Part shown: piece by piece, positions 19,921 through 28,744 of the stretch
Layout of the letters: each line of letters begins with the position of its first letter
Numbering within the stretch: the stretch's first letter is position 1
From: Thraustochytrium sp. TN22
Taxonomy: Eukaryota; Sar; Bigyra; Thraustochytrida; Thraustochytriidae
Length of the DNA stretch: 36,570 nucleotides
NCBI GenBank assembly: GCA_013306675.1
Contig: JABLUY010000244.1
Coordinates: forward strand, 19,027 to 55,596
Direction of reading: 5' to 3'
The notes under the pieces: generated by a model
Seen by the model: only the letters and a program-made list of their open reading frames with translations
What the model was told of the DNA's origin: nothing
The model's database searches: none
Made by a program: the position numbers and the translations under genes

Positions 19921-21817
19921 TACGCGAGCCTCTGGGTCGTTCTGAAGCACGGACTTTCGTGTGCCTCCGGTGTGGTGGGCACCTAACGGCGCGCAAGAGC
20001 TGCTGCTTGTCTGGCTGCGGGAGGCTGCGGGAGAGAGCGCGAATACTGTGGAGCAGACAACTGTCTGGGGGGAAATGTGGGGGTGACGTCGAGGGGGTGG
20101 GGAGTACGAGTCGCGCCTCTAGCTCCGGTCCGAGCAGCGAGCAGCCAGAAGTGTCACAGACTGGGGCAGGCTCCGAGCAGCCAGCGGCCAGCCAGCACCA
20201 ACGCCGGTCGAACCCCGTGCACAGCCGGCGGCCGTTGTCCAGGCTCCGCTGGGGCGCTCGCTGGCTGACGCGGTCCGCTCGATGGTTCCTCTCCAGACGG
20301 TCGCGCGTGCGAACGCTTCTCGTGTCTCGCTCCGCCTACCAGCTCCGATCGCCAGCTTTCAGCGTAAATCCGCGCGGGTAGTTCAGCCCCACAGCGCTGG
20401 CGCAAGATGTCCGTGACCGCAGTCGCTCAGCTCAGCTCAGCTCGCTGTCTGCCAGACTGAGCCGCCGCGCAAGCCTCCGCTTCTTCGACTCCTCGTGGTT
20501 TAGGGCGACACGGCGCGTGTGCTGCGTCAGCCTGCGTGATTTCGCGTCCACCAGCGGCCAGCCTCGGCCGCCAGCGGCACAAGCGCGACAGGCACGCGGC
20601 CAATCGCGCGTGCGTTCCGCGTCGCGGCGGCGACGGACAGCATGCCTTCGCCCTTGCACGACCGGCTTGCCGCCACTGGCATGCGGATTTTGGGCCCTGA
20701 CGGCAACGGTTGACAAGGCACAGAAACTGCGCGCGCGCACCGGCAAATAGTTGACATAGTACCAGGATGTCGTGACGCAAATAGCGTTGTGCCCACTGCC
20801 AGTGGCAGGGCTGGTGGCTGGCTTCCACGTCGCCAGCGCTGCGCGCGAGCAGTCAACTTCCTTCCATCTGCCAGCTGCGAGCCTGCGAGCCGTGCGAGCT
20901 GCGCGAGCTGTGCGAGCTTTGCGAGCTGAGAGCTAGCTGTGCACCTCCGCGCCGCGCCGCAGGTGACGCGCGCCGACGCGCTGCACGCCCAGGCGTTGGA
21001 ACTTGGCAGTGCGGTCGTGGCCGCCGGGCGGCGCCCTGGGTGCAGTCCTGCAGTGCAGCGGCGACCACCAGTGCAGCGGCGGCGCGGCGCGGCGCGGCGC
21101 GGCGGGGCGCAGGGGGGCGCTGGGCCGGCTCGTGGATAGGGTAGGTACTAGCGACCACAGCTCCAGGCCATCGGCGCAGGCTGCAAGCTATGTAGCATTC
21201 CGGGCGACATGGGGGGCTCCTCAATTTGCCGGCGCAAGATAGGCGTTGCTCCTTCTGAGCCTATCGCGGTGAAACCTGCTCGTTGCACAAGCGCTTGTAG
21301 CTGCACCTGTTATGAAACAAAAGTCTTGTGGCTCTAGAGTCCAGCCTCCAGAATTCAGGTGCCCCAGTACGCCGCCACCCATCGTGCGACCTCCTCCCGC
21401 CCGCCGGGGCCCTGTCTTGCAGTGCTGGCTGGTCCTTTCTCGTTGATCCTAGCTTGCTGGAACTCATTTCGGAGGTCAAGCCGAGCTTGGTGCTGAGGCC
21501 TAGCATCTTGCACCGGGGACCAAGGTTCCAGCACAGCTCGCGCACCTCGTGTCGCGGACCATTTTCTTTCGCCATGGCGGCTGGGGAGTGCGGGGCGTGC
21601 TCGAACACAAGCTGGTTGTCTCTCTTTGTCTCTGTCCCTCTCTCCGTCTCTTCTTCTCTAGCTTGGAGCAAGGGCGCGCCGTTGTGCACGCGTGCACGCG
21701 CCGTCACGATCATGGCCGCGCTCCAGTTCCTCGCAATGCGAGCGCAGCCCGGACTGGGGCGACCAAACCTTGAAAGCAAACCCAGAACCTCAAAGCCCAG
21801 GTCAAAACCAAGTAGCA

Positions 21818-21859
21818 ACTAGCAACAGCTTGCTCGCTACTAGCAACAGCTTGCTCGCT
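21818..21859 (+). repeat. 21-bp tandem duplication in the NRT2-2 leader
   Basis: Two exact head-to-tail copies of a 21-bp unit beginning ACTAGCAACAGCTTG, at 21818-21838 and 21839-21859. They end about 30 nt before the NRT2-2 ATG, so they are probably in the 5' UTR. Confidence 0.8.
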
Positions 21860-21889
21860 CCGCTCCTCCAGCCCGCTTCGCTCGCCAAG

Positions 21890-23425
21890 ATGCCGCTCGG
21901 TGCCACCGGCGGCATTCCGCGCGATGTGCGCAACACCGAGTACAAGGGCGTGCCCCTCGATGAGTTTGGCCGCGCGGCCGAGTTCAAGGTCTTCTCGTGC
22001 ATGCGCCCGTGGTACCGCGCCTTCCATGCCTCGTGGATCTCCTTCTTCGTCGCCTTCACCGGCTGGTTCGCCATCGTGCCGGCCCTCGAGTACATGGTGG
22101 CGGATGCCAGCAACGACATCACCAACGATGTGAAGAAGACCTCCAACATTGTGTCGGTGCTCGGTACGATCTTCGTGCGCTTCGCGCTCGGCCCGGTCTG
22201 CGAAAAGTTCGGCCCCCGCCGCCCGCAGGCCGGCCTGCTCGTCTTTGGCGCAGCTCTCGTCATGCTCTCCGCCTCGGTCAGCTCGGCGACTGCTCTGCTC
22301 TGCGTTCGCTTCTTCATCGGCCTCGTCGGCGGCGCCTTCGTGCCGTGCCAGTACTGGACCACGATGATGTTCGGCACGCGCGTGGTCGGCACCGCCAACG
22401 CTTTTGCTGGCGGCTGGGGTAACCTGGGTGGCGGCTGGGCCATGTTCTTCGTCGGTTCCCTCATCAAGTCGATCCGTGCCGGCGGTGTCGCCGACGAGAC
22501 GGCCTGGCGCTATGCGATGATCGTTCCTGGTGCCATCATGCTCGTCGTCGCTATCCCACTCGCGCTCATCAGCGACGACTGCCCGCAGGGTCACTGGGGC
22601 CAGCGCCTGTACAATGACCCGAGCGCGGCCAAGGTTGCTCCGGAGAAGACGGTCGCCACCGCCCCCAAGGCCAAGGGCAGCTCGCACCTCGATGTCATCC
22701 TCGACTACCGTGTCTGGATGCTCGCCGCCATCTACGCCGCCTGCTTCGGTGTCGAGCTCGCGCTCAACAACTCGCTCGCCGGCTACCTTTACCGTTACTT
22801 CAACACGGACGTTCCGGGCTGCAACACCGTCGAGGTGCAGAGCGCCACGGCGTACCCGGCAGAGTGCTCCACGCTCGGCAAGGACACTGCCTCGCAGATC
22901 TCCTCGCTTTTTGGCCTCATGAACCTCTTCGCGCGCGCGCTTGGCGGCATTGCCAGCGACTTTGCCTTCCACCGCTTGGGCATGCGCGGCCGCATCGGCG
23001 TCCTTCTCGTCACCCTCGTTGGCGAGGCCACCATGCTCCTCATCTTCTCCCAGATCACGGAGGTCACCCCTGCCATTGCCGTGCTCATCCTCTTCTCCAC
23101 CTTCGTGCAGGCCAGCGAGGGCGCCACCTTCGCCATTGTGCCCTTCATCAACCGTGGCAACATCGGTAACGTCGCCGGCATCGTCGGTGCCGGTGGCAAC
23201 ATCGGTGCCGTGTCCTGGTCCTCCATGTTCAAGGCCGTCCTCAGCCAGCGTGACGCCTACCTGTACCTTGCCTTCGTCATCTATGGCTGCGCGGCCTTCG
23301 TCTTCCTCATCCCGGTTCAGGGTGTCTATCTGCTCGGCTGCAAGTCCTCGACTAAGGATGACGATGCCTCGGATACCTCGGACGAGGTGTCCACACACAA
23401 GGACGAGAAGGCTAACCCGGTCTAA
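21890..23425 (+). CDS. NRT2: High-affinity nitrate/nitrite transporter, NRT2 (NNP) family, copy 2
   Basis: Paralogue of the transporter at 7920, 511 aa, same fold and same nitrate signatures (AFAGGWGNLGGG, GAGGNIGAVSWS). The two proteins match closely from GATGGIPRDVRNTEYKGVPLDEFG to the last membrane segment. Third codon positions differ often, so the duplication is not very recent. The C-terminal tail is about 30 residues shorter, lysine- and aspartate-rich (KSSTKDDDASDTSDEVS) and unlike that of copy 1. The loop between the two halves is also shortened and changed. The ATG at 21890 (GCCAAGATGCC) matches the start of copy 1. It is transcribed away from the methyltransferase across a 2.66-kb shared region. 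Different tails and promoters suggest different regulation or affinity. Confidence 0.93.
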   Translation: MPLGATGGIPRDVRNTEYKGVPLDEFGRAAEFKVFSCMRPWYRAFHASWISFFVAFTGWFAIVPALEYMVADASNDITNDVKKTSNIVSVLGTIFVRFALGPVCEKFGPRRPQAGLLVFGAALVMLSASVSSATALLCVRFFIGLVGGAFVPCQYWTTMMFGTRVVGTANAFAGGWGNLGGGWAMFFVGSLIKSIRAGGVADETAWRYAMIVPGAIMLVVAIPLALISDDCPQGHWGQRLYNDPSAAKVAPEKTVATAPKAKGSSHLDVILDYRVWMLAAIYAACFGVELALNNSLAGYLYRYFNTDVPGCNTVEVQSATAYPAECSTLGKDTASQISSLFGLMNLFARALGGIASDFAFHRLGMRGRIGVLLVTLVGEATMLLIFSQITEVTPAIAVLILFSTFVQASEGATFAIVPFINRGNIGNVAGIVGAGGNIGAVSWSSMFKAVLSQRDAYLYLAFVIYGCAAFVFLIPVQGVYLLGCKSSTKDDDASDTSDEVSTHKDEKANPV

Positions 23426-23618
23426 TTGTTGGAAGCCTTAGCCTTTTCCCGTTCCCAACTCTGTCCGTCCATCCATCCGTGGCATCAGCCACAATTTGTC
23501 TTTTTGAGCGAGAAAATGAGCGTGCCCTTCATGGAAGCCAGCAATGCTGGTTACTCTTGCTGCTAGCTAGTAAGTAATTAGCACGGTTTCTGCTCTTTAT
23601 CCCTTTCTCTGTTGTGCT

Positions 23619-24956
23619 TCACTTCTTCTTGAACGGCTCGATAGCTCGGACGAGCCGTGCAAGCGCTTCCTCCAGGGTCGATCGGGGGCACGCTAGGTTG
23701 ATGCGCACGAACCCTTTACACTGATCGCCCACGCCGAATAGTCGACCATCGTTTAGGCCTACGCCAGCATGTTGCTCAATCCACGACGCCACGTCTTCCT
23801 CGCCCGTGGCGGCTGCAAGACCCCGCGCATCCAGCCACACCAGGTAGGTGGCCTGCTGCGCGTGCTCCAGGGTCACCAGCGGCGCAAGCGAGGAGCCCAC
23901 AACCTCGCGCAGCCGGGCCACGTTCCCCGCCAAGTGCGCCACCAATTCCTCGCGGTAAGCTGCGCAGCTCCCGTCCTCGTCCGCAGCGGCCGTACGCAGG
24001 ATGGTATACCCCAGCGTCGTCACGTCCGCGGTGATGCCCGGCATCTCCCGCTTGAACCTCGATCGCAGCTGTTTGCCCGGAATGAGGGCGTACGCGGCCG
24101 AGAACCCGGCCAGGTTGTACGTCTTGCTCGGCGAGTGAAAGGCAATCAAGTGCTCCTCCATGGCCTCGCGGCTCGAGAACGCCGTCGAGCATGGCGTGTG
24201 CCGCGATCCCGGCAGCACCAGGTCGCAGTGGATCTCGTCCGCGCAAAGCACGATTCCACGCCGCTCGCAGAACTGCGCCAGCTCGCGCAGCTCCTCCGGG
24301 CCAAAGACGCGGCCCACCGGGTTGTGCGGGTTGCACAGAACAAAGGCGCCGACGCGCGTCGGGCTCTCCTCGGCCGCGCGCGCCATGGCTTCCATGTCCA
24401 GTCCGAAGTGGCCCAGGTCTTGGCGCCACCGCAGCGGCACCGTCGCACAGGCAATGTCTGCGTTGCGCGCGCTCGTCAGGAACGGCGGGTACACGGGCGT
24501 TGCCGTCATGGTGGCCTCACCGCGCCGCGCCGCCATGCGCGCCAGCAGGTTCAGCCCCACCACCAGCCCGGGCAGGAACACCATGTGCTCCGGCTCCACC
24601 CAGTCCTGCCCGTGCTCACGCGCATGGTACCCGCGGATCGCGTCCTTCACCGAAAAGTCCGGCCCGGAGTACCCGAAGACGCCGTGCTCCACGCGCTCCT
24701 GCACGCTGCGCACCACAGCCTCGGGCGCGCGAAAGTCCATGTCGGCCACCCACATGGGCAGGACATCCTTGTACCGCATCGTCGCGCGGTCGCGGTCCAC
24801 GGCGTACTTGTCAAACTTGATGCTGCCCGTGAACCGCCGCTCCACGCGCTCCTCCCATCGCGACGGCCCCGAGCTCAGCAGCCTCCGCCGCGCGGCCGCC
24901 CTGCCTTGCAGCTTGTGTAGGCCCTGCCGCGCCCTGCTCCGGCCCGCGCTCTGCAT
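23619..24956 (-). CDS. PLP-dependent C-S lyase/aminotransferase, PatB/MalY (cystathionine beta-lyase-like) family
   Basis: Fold type I PLP enzyme of 445 aa. Family marks are LPMWVADMDF near the N-terminus, FGYSGPDF, the CNPHNPVGRVF motif, CADEIHCDLV (Asp contacting the PLP pyridine nitrogen), and SPSKTYNLAGF, whose Lys (near residue 277) forms the Schiff base. This set is typical of MalY/PatB beta C-S lyases, which cleave cystathionine or cysteine conjugates, though an aminotransferase role is possible. The ATG at 24956 opens an Arg-rich, acid-poor leader (MQSAGRSRARQGL, then RRRLLSSG), consistent with a mitochondrial transit peptide. The open frame runs on to 26138 but there it is a shadow of the helicase gene. 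It is convergent with NRT2-2 and divergent from the helicase; a role in nitrate use is not evident. Confidence 0.88.
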   Translation of the reverse strand: MQSAGRSRARQGLHKLQGRAAARRRLLSSGPSRWEERVERRFTGSIKFDKYAVDRDRATMRYKDVLPMWVADMDFRAPEAVVRSVQERVEHGVFGYSGPDFSVKDAIRGYHAREHGQDWVEPEHMVFLPGLVVGLNLLARMAARRGEATMTATPVYPPFLTSARNADIACATVPLRWRQDLGHFGLDMEAMARAAEESPTRVGAFVLCNPHNPVGRVFGPEELRELAQFCERRGIVLCADEIHCDLVLPGSRHTPCSTAFSSREAMEEHLIAFHSPSKTYNLAGFSAAYALIPGKQLRSRFKREMPGITADVTTLGYTILRTAAADEDGSCAAYREELVAHLAGNVARLREVVGSSLAPLVTLEHAQQATYLVWLDARGLAAATGEEDVASWIEQHAGVGLNDGRLFGVGDQCKGFVRINLACPRSTLEEALARLVRAIEPFKKK

Positions 24957-25569
24957 CCCGCCCTGCACGGCTTGGACCGCGGAGGCCCCCGTAGCAGACC
25001 GTGGCCGCCCCGGGCGCGCTTCTGCCGCGCCGCTCCGAGCTCGAGCTCGAGCTCGAGCTCGAGTCGAGTCACGCCGCGCCGCGCCGCGCTGCGCTGCGCG
25101 CTTCTGGATCCCGCTCTGCTCGCCTGGCGCGGCGATCCTCTGGCACCCACCCTCGGCGCCGACGGCCCGCTCGCGCGCGAGCGAGCGCTCGCGCGCCCCG
25201 CCGCCCAGGCGGGCGGCGTCCCAGCCCAGCCCGCGCCGGCCGCCGCGCCTTCCGGCTGCCGGCCTCGAGCGCGCCGCCGCGCGCCGCGCGCCGCGCCCGC
25301 GCGCTCTCCCGCCGCCGCGGCCGCCGCCGCGCGGCCGCTGCGCCGCGCGCGCCCGCGCCCGCGCCGCCGCCTCGGCCGAGCGGGACGGGGCGCCGGCGTC
25401 CCCGGCCAGTCGGTGGTGGCTGGCACGCACGAAGGCGGCAAGCACCGGCAAGCAGACCACCAAGCGCGGCGCGGGGAGGGCCGGGCGCGGGCGGAGCGGC
25501 GGCCGGGCGCGGCGCGGCGGGCAGGCAGGCAGGCAGGCAGGCAGGCAGCAGGCGGAGCGCCGGGAGACC
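24957..25569. promoter_or_regulatory. GC-rich divergent promoter between PLP enzyme and helicase
   Basis: A 613-nt gap with extreme GC content. It contains a GAGCTC/AGCTCG hexamer run at about 25038-25068, a GCGC/GCCG-rich block at 25260-25370, and about seven GGCA tetranucleotides at 25523-25548 just before the helicase ATG. Both flanking frames stay open through it because of composition. Confidence 0.5.
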
Positions 25570-27429
25570 ATGCCGCGGTCGCTGACGGACGACGTCTTCG
25601 CAGGCCTGGTGGGCGGGCTCAAGTTCGACAAGGGCGCCAACGCGCTGGCGCTCGACGTGCTGCGGCGCCGGCCGCGCCAGGGCGAGGCCGGCGCGGCAGC
25701 GCAGGCCAAGGCGGCAGCCAAGGCCAAGGCCGCGCCCGCGAAGCTCGACTTCTTTGGGTCTGCGCCTGCCGGCAAGGCCGGCAAGAAGGACAAGGAGGAG
25801 GAGAAGAAGAAGAAGAAGCAGGAGCAGAGGGAGCGCCTGGAGGAGCAGCTGCAGCTCCAAAAGAAGAAAGCTTCCAAGCAACAGGGCGGCGACGACGACG
25901 ACGAGGATAGTAACGACGACGACGAGGAGGAGGAGGACGACAATGCCTCGCAGCAGGGCGAGGCCAAGCTGACGACGGGCGACGTGCGCGCGCTGCGCAA
26001 GCGGCTGCGCATCAAGGTCAAGGGCAACGACCTGCGCAAGCCGATGCTCAGCTTCTCGAAGGAAGGGCTGTGCGCGGAACTTGGCGACGCGCAGGCCACG
26101 CCGCAGGCGCGCGAGCGTGCGCGGCACATCTGTGCCAACGTGGAGCGCAGCCGCTACGTAGAGCCCACGGCCATTCAGATGGAGGCTGTGCCAGCGCTCG
26201 TGGCCGGCCGCGACCTGATCGGCTGCGCGCCGACCGGCTCCGGCAAGACTGCTGCGTTCCTCCTGCCCCTCATTATGCGGCTGCGCGCGCGGTCCAAGCC
26301 CAAGCCCAAGGCGGCCGACGCCGACGCCGACGCGTCAGAGGCGGAGGCGCCCGCGGCGGCGCGCGGTCCTCAGGCGCTCGTGGTGGCGCCGACGCGCGAG
26401 CTGGCCGCCCAGATTCTGCGCGAATTTGAGAAGCTCTCGAGCGGCGTCAAGCGCGTGCGCGCCGCGCTGCTGCGCAAGGGCGTGCGCACGCCGGAGCGCT
26501 TCGACCTCCTCGTGACCACCCCGGAGCGTCTGGCCGTCATGGTGGCGGCCAAGGAAGTCGATCTCGGCAGCGTGCACTACCTCGTCCTGGACGAGGCCGA
26601 CCGCCTCTTCGAGATGGGCTTCCTTGAGCACGTGGACGAGATCATCAACGCCTGCGGCCGCGACGCGCAGCGCGTCATGGTGAGCGCCACGATGCCTCCG
26701 GCCATCGAGCAGCTCGCGCAGACCGTGCTGCGCGACCCGGTCGAGGTCGTGGTCGGCACCAAGAACGCCGGCGCTTCCACCATCGACCAGAAGCTCATTT
26801 TCGCCGGCCAGGAGAACGGCAAGATGACTGGCCTGCAGCAGCTCATCCAGGATGGCGAGTTGACGCCGCCCACGCTCGTCTTCGTGCAGACCAAGGACCG
26901 CGCGCAGCAGCTGTACCAGGAGCTCGTCTACGACGGCTACAAGGTTGACGTGATTCACTCGGAGCGCACGCAGCAGCAGCGCGACGACGTCGTGCGCCGC
27001 TTCCGCGCCGGCCAGGTCTGGGTCCTCATCTGCACCGAGCTCCTTGGCCGCGGCATTGACTTCAAGGGCGTGCGTTGCGTCGTGAACTTTGACTTCCCCA
27101 CCTCGGCCGTCAGTTACGTCCACCGCATCGGCCGCACGGGCCGCGCCAACCAGACCGGCAAGGCTTACACCTTCTTCACGCACGACGACATCGAGGCGCT
27201 GCGCCCCATCGCCAACGTGCTGCGCCTCTCCGGTTGTGAGGTCCCGGAGTGGATGCTCAAACTGCGCAAGCCCGGCTCCGCGGCAGAGAAGAGGGCCATT
27301 CAGCGCCGCGTCGCCGACCGCCGCCCCATCGCTCACCTCAAGCGCCGCGCGCCGCGGCCGCCCGCGAACGGCGCAGGCGCCAAAAAGGCCAAGGCCGCGA
27401 CCTCCAACACAAACACCAAGAATGCATGA
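25570..27429 (+). CDS. ATP-dependent DEAD-box RNA helicase, ROK1/DDX52-like
   Basis: Probable nucleolar helicase for 18S rRNA/40S subunit maturation, by homology to yeast Rok1 and human DDX52. The product is 619 aa from the ATG at 25570. The N-terminal 180 residues are charged: a Lys/Glu stretch that could form a coiled coil, then a run of Asp/Glu. Helicase motifs in order: Q motif (VEPTAIQ), motif I APTGSGKT near 220, Ia PTRELAAQ, Ib TTPERL, motif II VLDEADRLFEMGF near 338, motif III SAT, then ICTELLGRGIDFKGV and VSYVHRIGRTGRA (V and VI). The stretch FDFPTSAVSYVHRIGRTGRA is characteristic of the ROK1 group. The C-terminus is Arg/Lys-rich, suitable for RNA binding or nuclear import. Single exon. 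Confidence 0.9.
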   Translation: MPRSLTDDVFAGLVGGLKFDKGANALALDVLRRRPRQGEAGAAAQAKAAAKAKAAPAKLDFFGSAPAGKAGKKDKEEEKKKKKQEQRERLEEQLQLQKKKASKQQGGDDDDEDSNDDDEEEEDDNASQQGEAKLTTGDVRALRKRLRIKVKGNDLRKPMLSFSKEGLCAELGDAQATPQARERARHICANVERSRYVEPTAIQMEAVPALVAGRDLIGCAPTGSGKTAAFLLPLIMRLRARSKPKPKAADADADASEAEAPAAARGPQALVVAPTRELAAQILREFEKLSSGVKRVRAALLRKGVRTPERFDLLVTTPERLAVMVAAKEVDLGSVHYLVLDEADRLFEMGFLEHVDEIINACGRDAQRVMVSATMPPAIEQLAQTVLRDPVEVVVGTKNAGASTIDQKLIFAGQENGKMTGLQQLIQDGELTPPTLVFVQTKDRAQQLYQELVYDGYKVDVIHSERTQQQRDDVVRRFRAGQVWVLICTELLGRGIDFKGVRCVVNFDFPTSAVSYVHRIGRTGRANQTGKAYTFFTHDDIEALRPIANVLRLSGCEVPEWMLKLRKPGSAAEKRAIQRRVADRRPIAHLKRRAPRPPANGAGAKKAKAATSNTNTKNA

Positions 27430-27963
27430 TTCCCGGCGAAGAGATGATGCCACGTGGGCCCTGTGGCGAGTCGAGCTGACTGTGAGCGGCCGGGCTTTTA
27501 GTCAGAGACCAGCCAGCCCGACGCGCGTGCAGTGACCATGGCCTTCAGGCTGCACTGCAGTGGAAGGCACCAAAGCACAAGCGCTCATGGTCACTGGCAG
27601 CCTGTCGCAGTAGCAGGGTGCATTCCGAGTCGTGTGGGGTCTGTGGGCCCGCGCGGTCCCACAGAATGTTCTGGAAGCTCCACAACGCCATGACGCTTCG
27701 GAACTTCCTTCTGGCGGCCCCACACAGTCCTTCAGAACTATCGGGCAAACCCTCGTTGCTTCGGGAGTTTCCTGCCTACTTCGAGAAACTCCGGCCCGGA
27801 GGCTCGCGAAGCGGGGCGCGCACGGGGTCCGCGTTCGGGAGGCTCCAGAAGGCTCGCGAAGGCGGGACGCGCGCGGCGCCCGCCGCAGCAGACCTACAAC
27901 TCGAAGACGAGCAAGACAACGAGCGAGAGCAAGAGCAAGAGCAAGACAAAGGAGAACAAGAAC
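27430..27963. other. Intergenic region with inverted and direct repeats
   Basis: An 11-bp perfect inverted repeat, CAGTGACCATG at 27530-27540 and its complement at 27586-27596, encloses a nested CCTTC/GAAGG pair (27542-27546, 27563-27567). An approximate 50-bp direct repeat starting GGCTCGCGAAG lies near 27801 and 27851. An A/G-rich stretch of AGCAAGA units (about 27905-27955) directly precedes the next ATG, probably 5' UTR. Confidence 0.55.
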
Positions 27964-28656
27964 ATGGCTGTCCAGTTCGGCCCCGAGCTGCCGCCCGCGA
28001 TGATGGAGGCGGCGCGCCGCGAGAAGGCGCTGCAGGAGGAGCTGCGTGTCCGGGCCCAGGCCCAGGCGCAGGAGCAGGAGCACATCCGGCCCGAGGAGGA
28101 CCTCGAGCAGAAGATGGAGGCGAGTGACGACGAGGTGGAGGACAGCGACGTGGATATGGGCGCTTCACACCTCGACGGCGCCGACTCACACGCGGAGGAC
28201 GACGCCTTTGAGGCCGCCGACGAGGATGCGGCGAGTGTGGAGAGCCTTGAGGAGGCCGTGCCGCCCGCCATTTTCCCCAGCGCCGAGGCCGTCGTTCTTT
28301 CCGGCTTGGTCCGAGAGGATCTCGTGGCTGCGATCGCCCGCGAATTCGGCCTGGAGCGCATCGACGAGGGCTCCACGGAGGACATGGTGTGCGTCATTGG
28401 CGCCAGCCGCTCTGGCCGCACTGGTGGCTTTCTCATATACACGCGCGACCCGTGCGAGGCGCGCCGCAACCTCACGGGCGTGGTCGGTCGCGTCTCTGCC
28501 TTTCGCCTGGGCGACGCCTATTCGCAGGACATGAGCGATGAGACCTGCGACACCTGCCTCGTGCGTCTTGACGAGGCTGCCAGCCCCGCAGCGATTTGGG
28601 ACACTGTGCGTTTCGCACTCGACAACCGCCATCTCGAACTTCTTGAGGTGCGGTAA
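27964..28656 (+). CDS. Acidic protein of unknown function
   Basis: 230 aa, start context AACATGG. I do not recognise the family. Residues 1-45 are helical and rich in Glu, Gln, Arg and Ala, possibly a coiled coil. Residues about 45-100 are very acidic (EASDDEVEDSDVDMG). From about 105 to the end a compact mixed alpha/beta segment follows, with EDMVCVIGASRSG, FLIYTRDPCEARRNL and ETCDTCLVRLDEA, the last containing a C-x2-C pair. There is no signal peptide or membrane segment. The acidic N-terminus would fit a nuclear or chaperone-like role, but that is only a suggestion. Codon use resembles its neighbours, and the tandem duplication that begins about 90 nt after the stop is probably in its 3' UTR. 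Confidence 0.7.
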   Translation: MAVQFGPELPPAMMEAARREKALQEELRVRAQAQAQEQEHIRPEEDLEQKMEASDDEVEDSDVDMGASHLDGADSHAEDDAFEAADEDAASVESLEEAVPPAIFPSAEAVVLSGLVREDLVAAIAREFGLERIDEGSTEDMVCVIGASRSGRTGGFLIYTRDPCEARRNLTGVVGRVSAFRLGDAYSQDMSDETCDTCLVRLDEAASPAAIWDTVRFALDNRHLELLEVR

Positions 28657-28744
28657 GAAGGAGCGACGCGACGAAGAAGAAGCAAACGACGAGCGTGCTT
28701 ACCAGCGCGCTGCTGGCGAACGAACAAGCGCTGCGAACGAGTGC

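Larger units (their letters stand above)
19230..21889. promoter_or_regulatory. Bidirectional promoter region between methyltransferase and NRT2-2
   Basis: A 2.66-kb gap between divergent start codons with no convincing gene. It holds four GAGCAGCCAG decamers (19653, 19895, 20139, 20175), the second within the shared 26-bp block. A GGCTGCGGG direct repeat is at 20013-20031 and GCTCA pentamers at 20425-20445. A GCGAGCT-type run lies at about 20877-20935 and a GGCGC run near 21070-21110. Three GATA-like sites are at 21134, 21237 and 21261 (reverse). A pyrimidine-rich tract ending CTCTAG is at 21618-21661 and could be a 5' UTR splice acceptor. A 14-bp palindrome GTGCACGCGTGCAC is at 21684-21697. 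Confidence 0.5.

Noticed and set aside
20205-20228. Reverse-strand GGTTCGACC resembling a tRNA B box
   Set aside because: The flanking bases do not form a T-stem, and no A box or acceptor stem could be found.
19638-20381. 247-residue frame in the SUMT/NRT2-2 promoter
   Set aside because: Low complexity and Ser/Arg-rich with no recognisable domain; more likely regulatory DNA.
24160-25569. 470-residue N-terminal extension of the helicase
   Set aside because: It is antisense to the PLP enzyme and Arg/Pro/Ala-rich; the ATG at 25570 gives a ROK1-sized protein.
24957-26138. 394-residue N-terminal extension of the PLP enzyme
   Set aside because: It is low-complexity, overlaps the divergent helicase gene in antisense, and the ATG at 24956 gives a normal-length enzyme with a plausible transit peptide.
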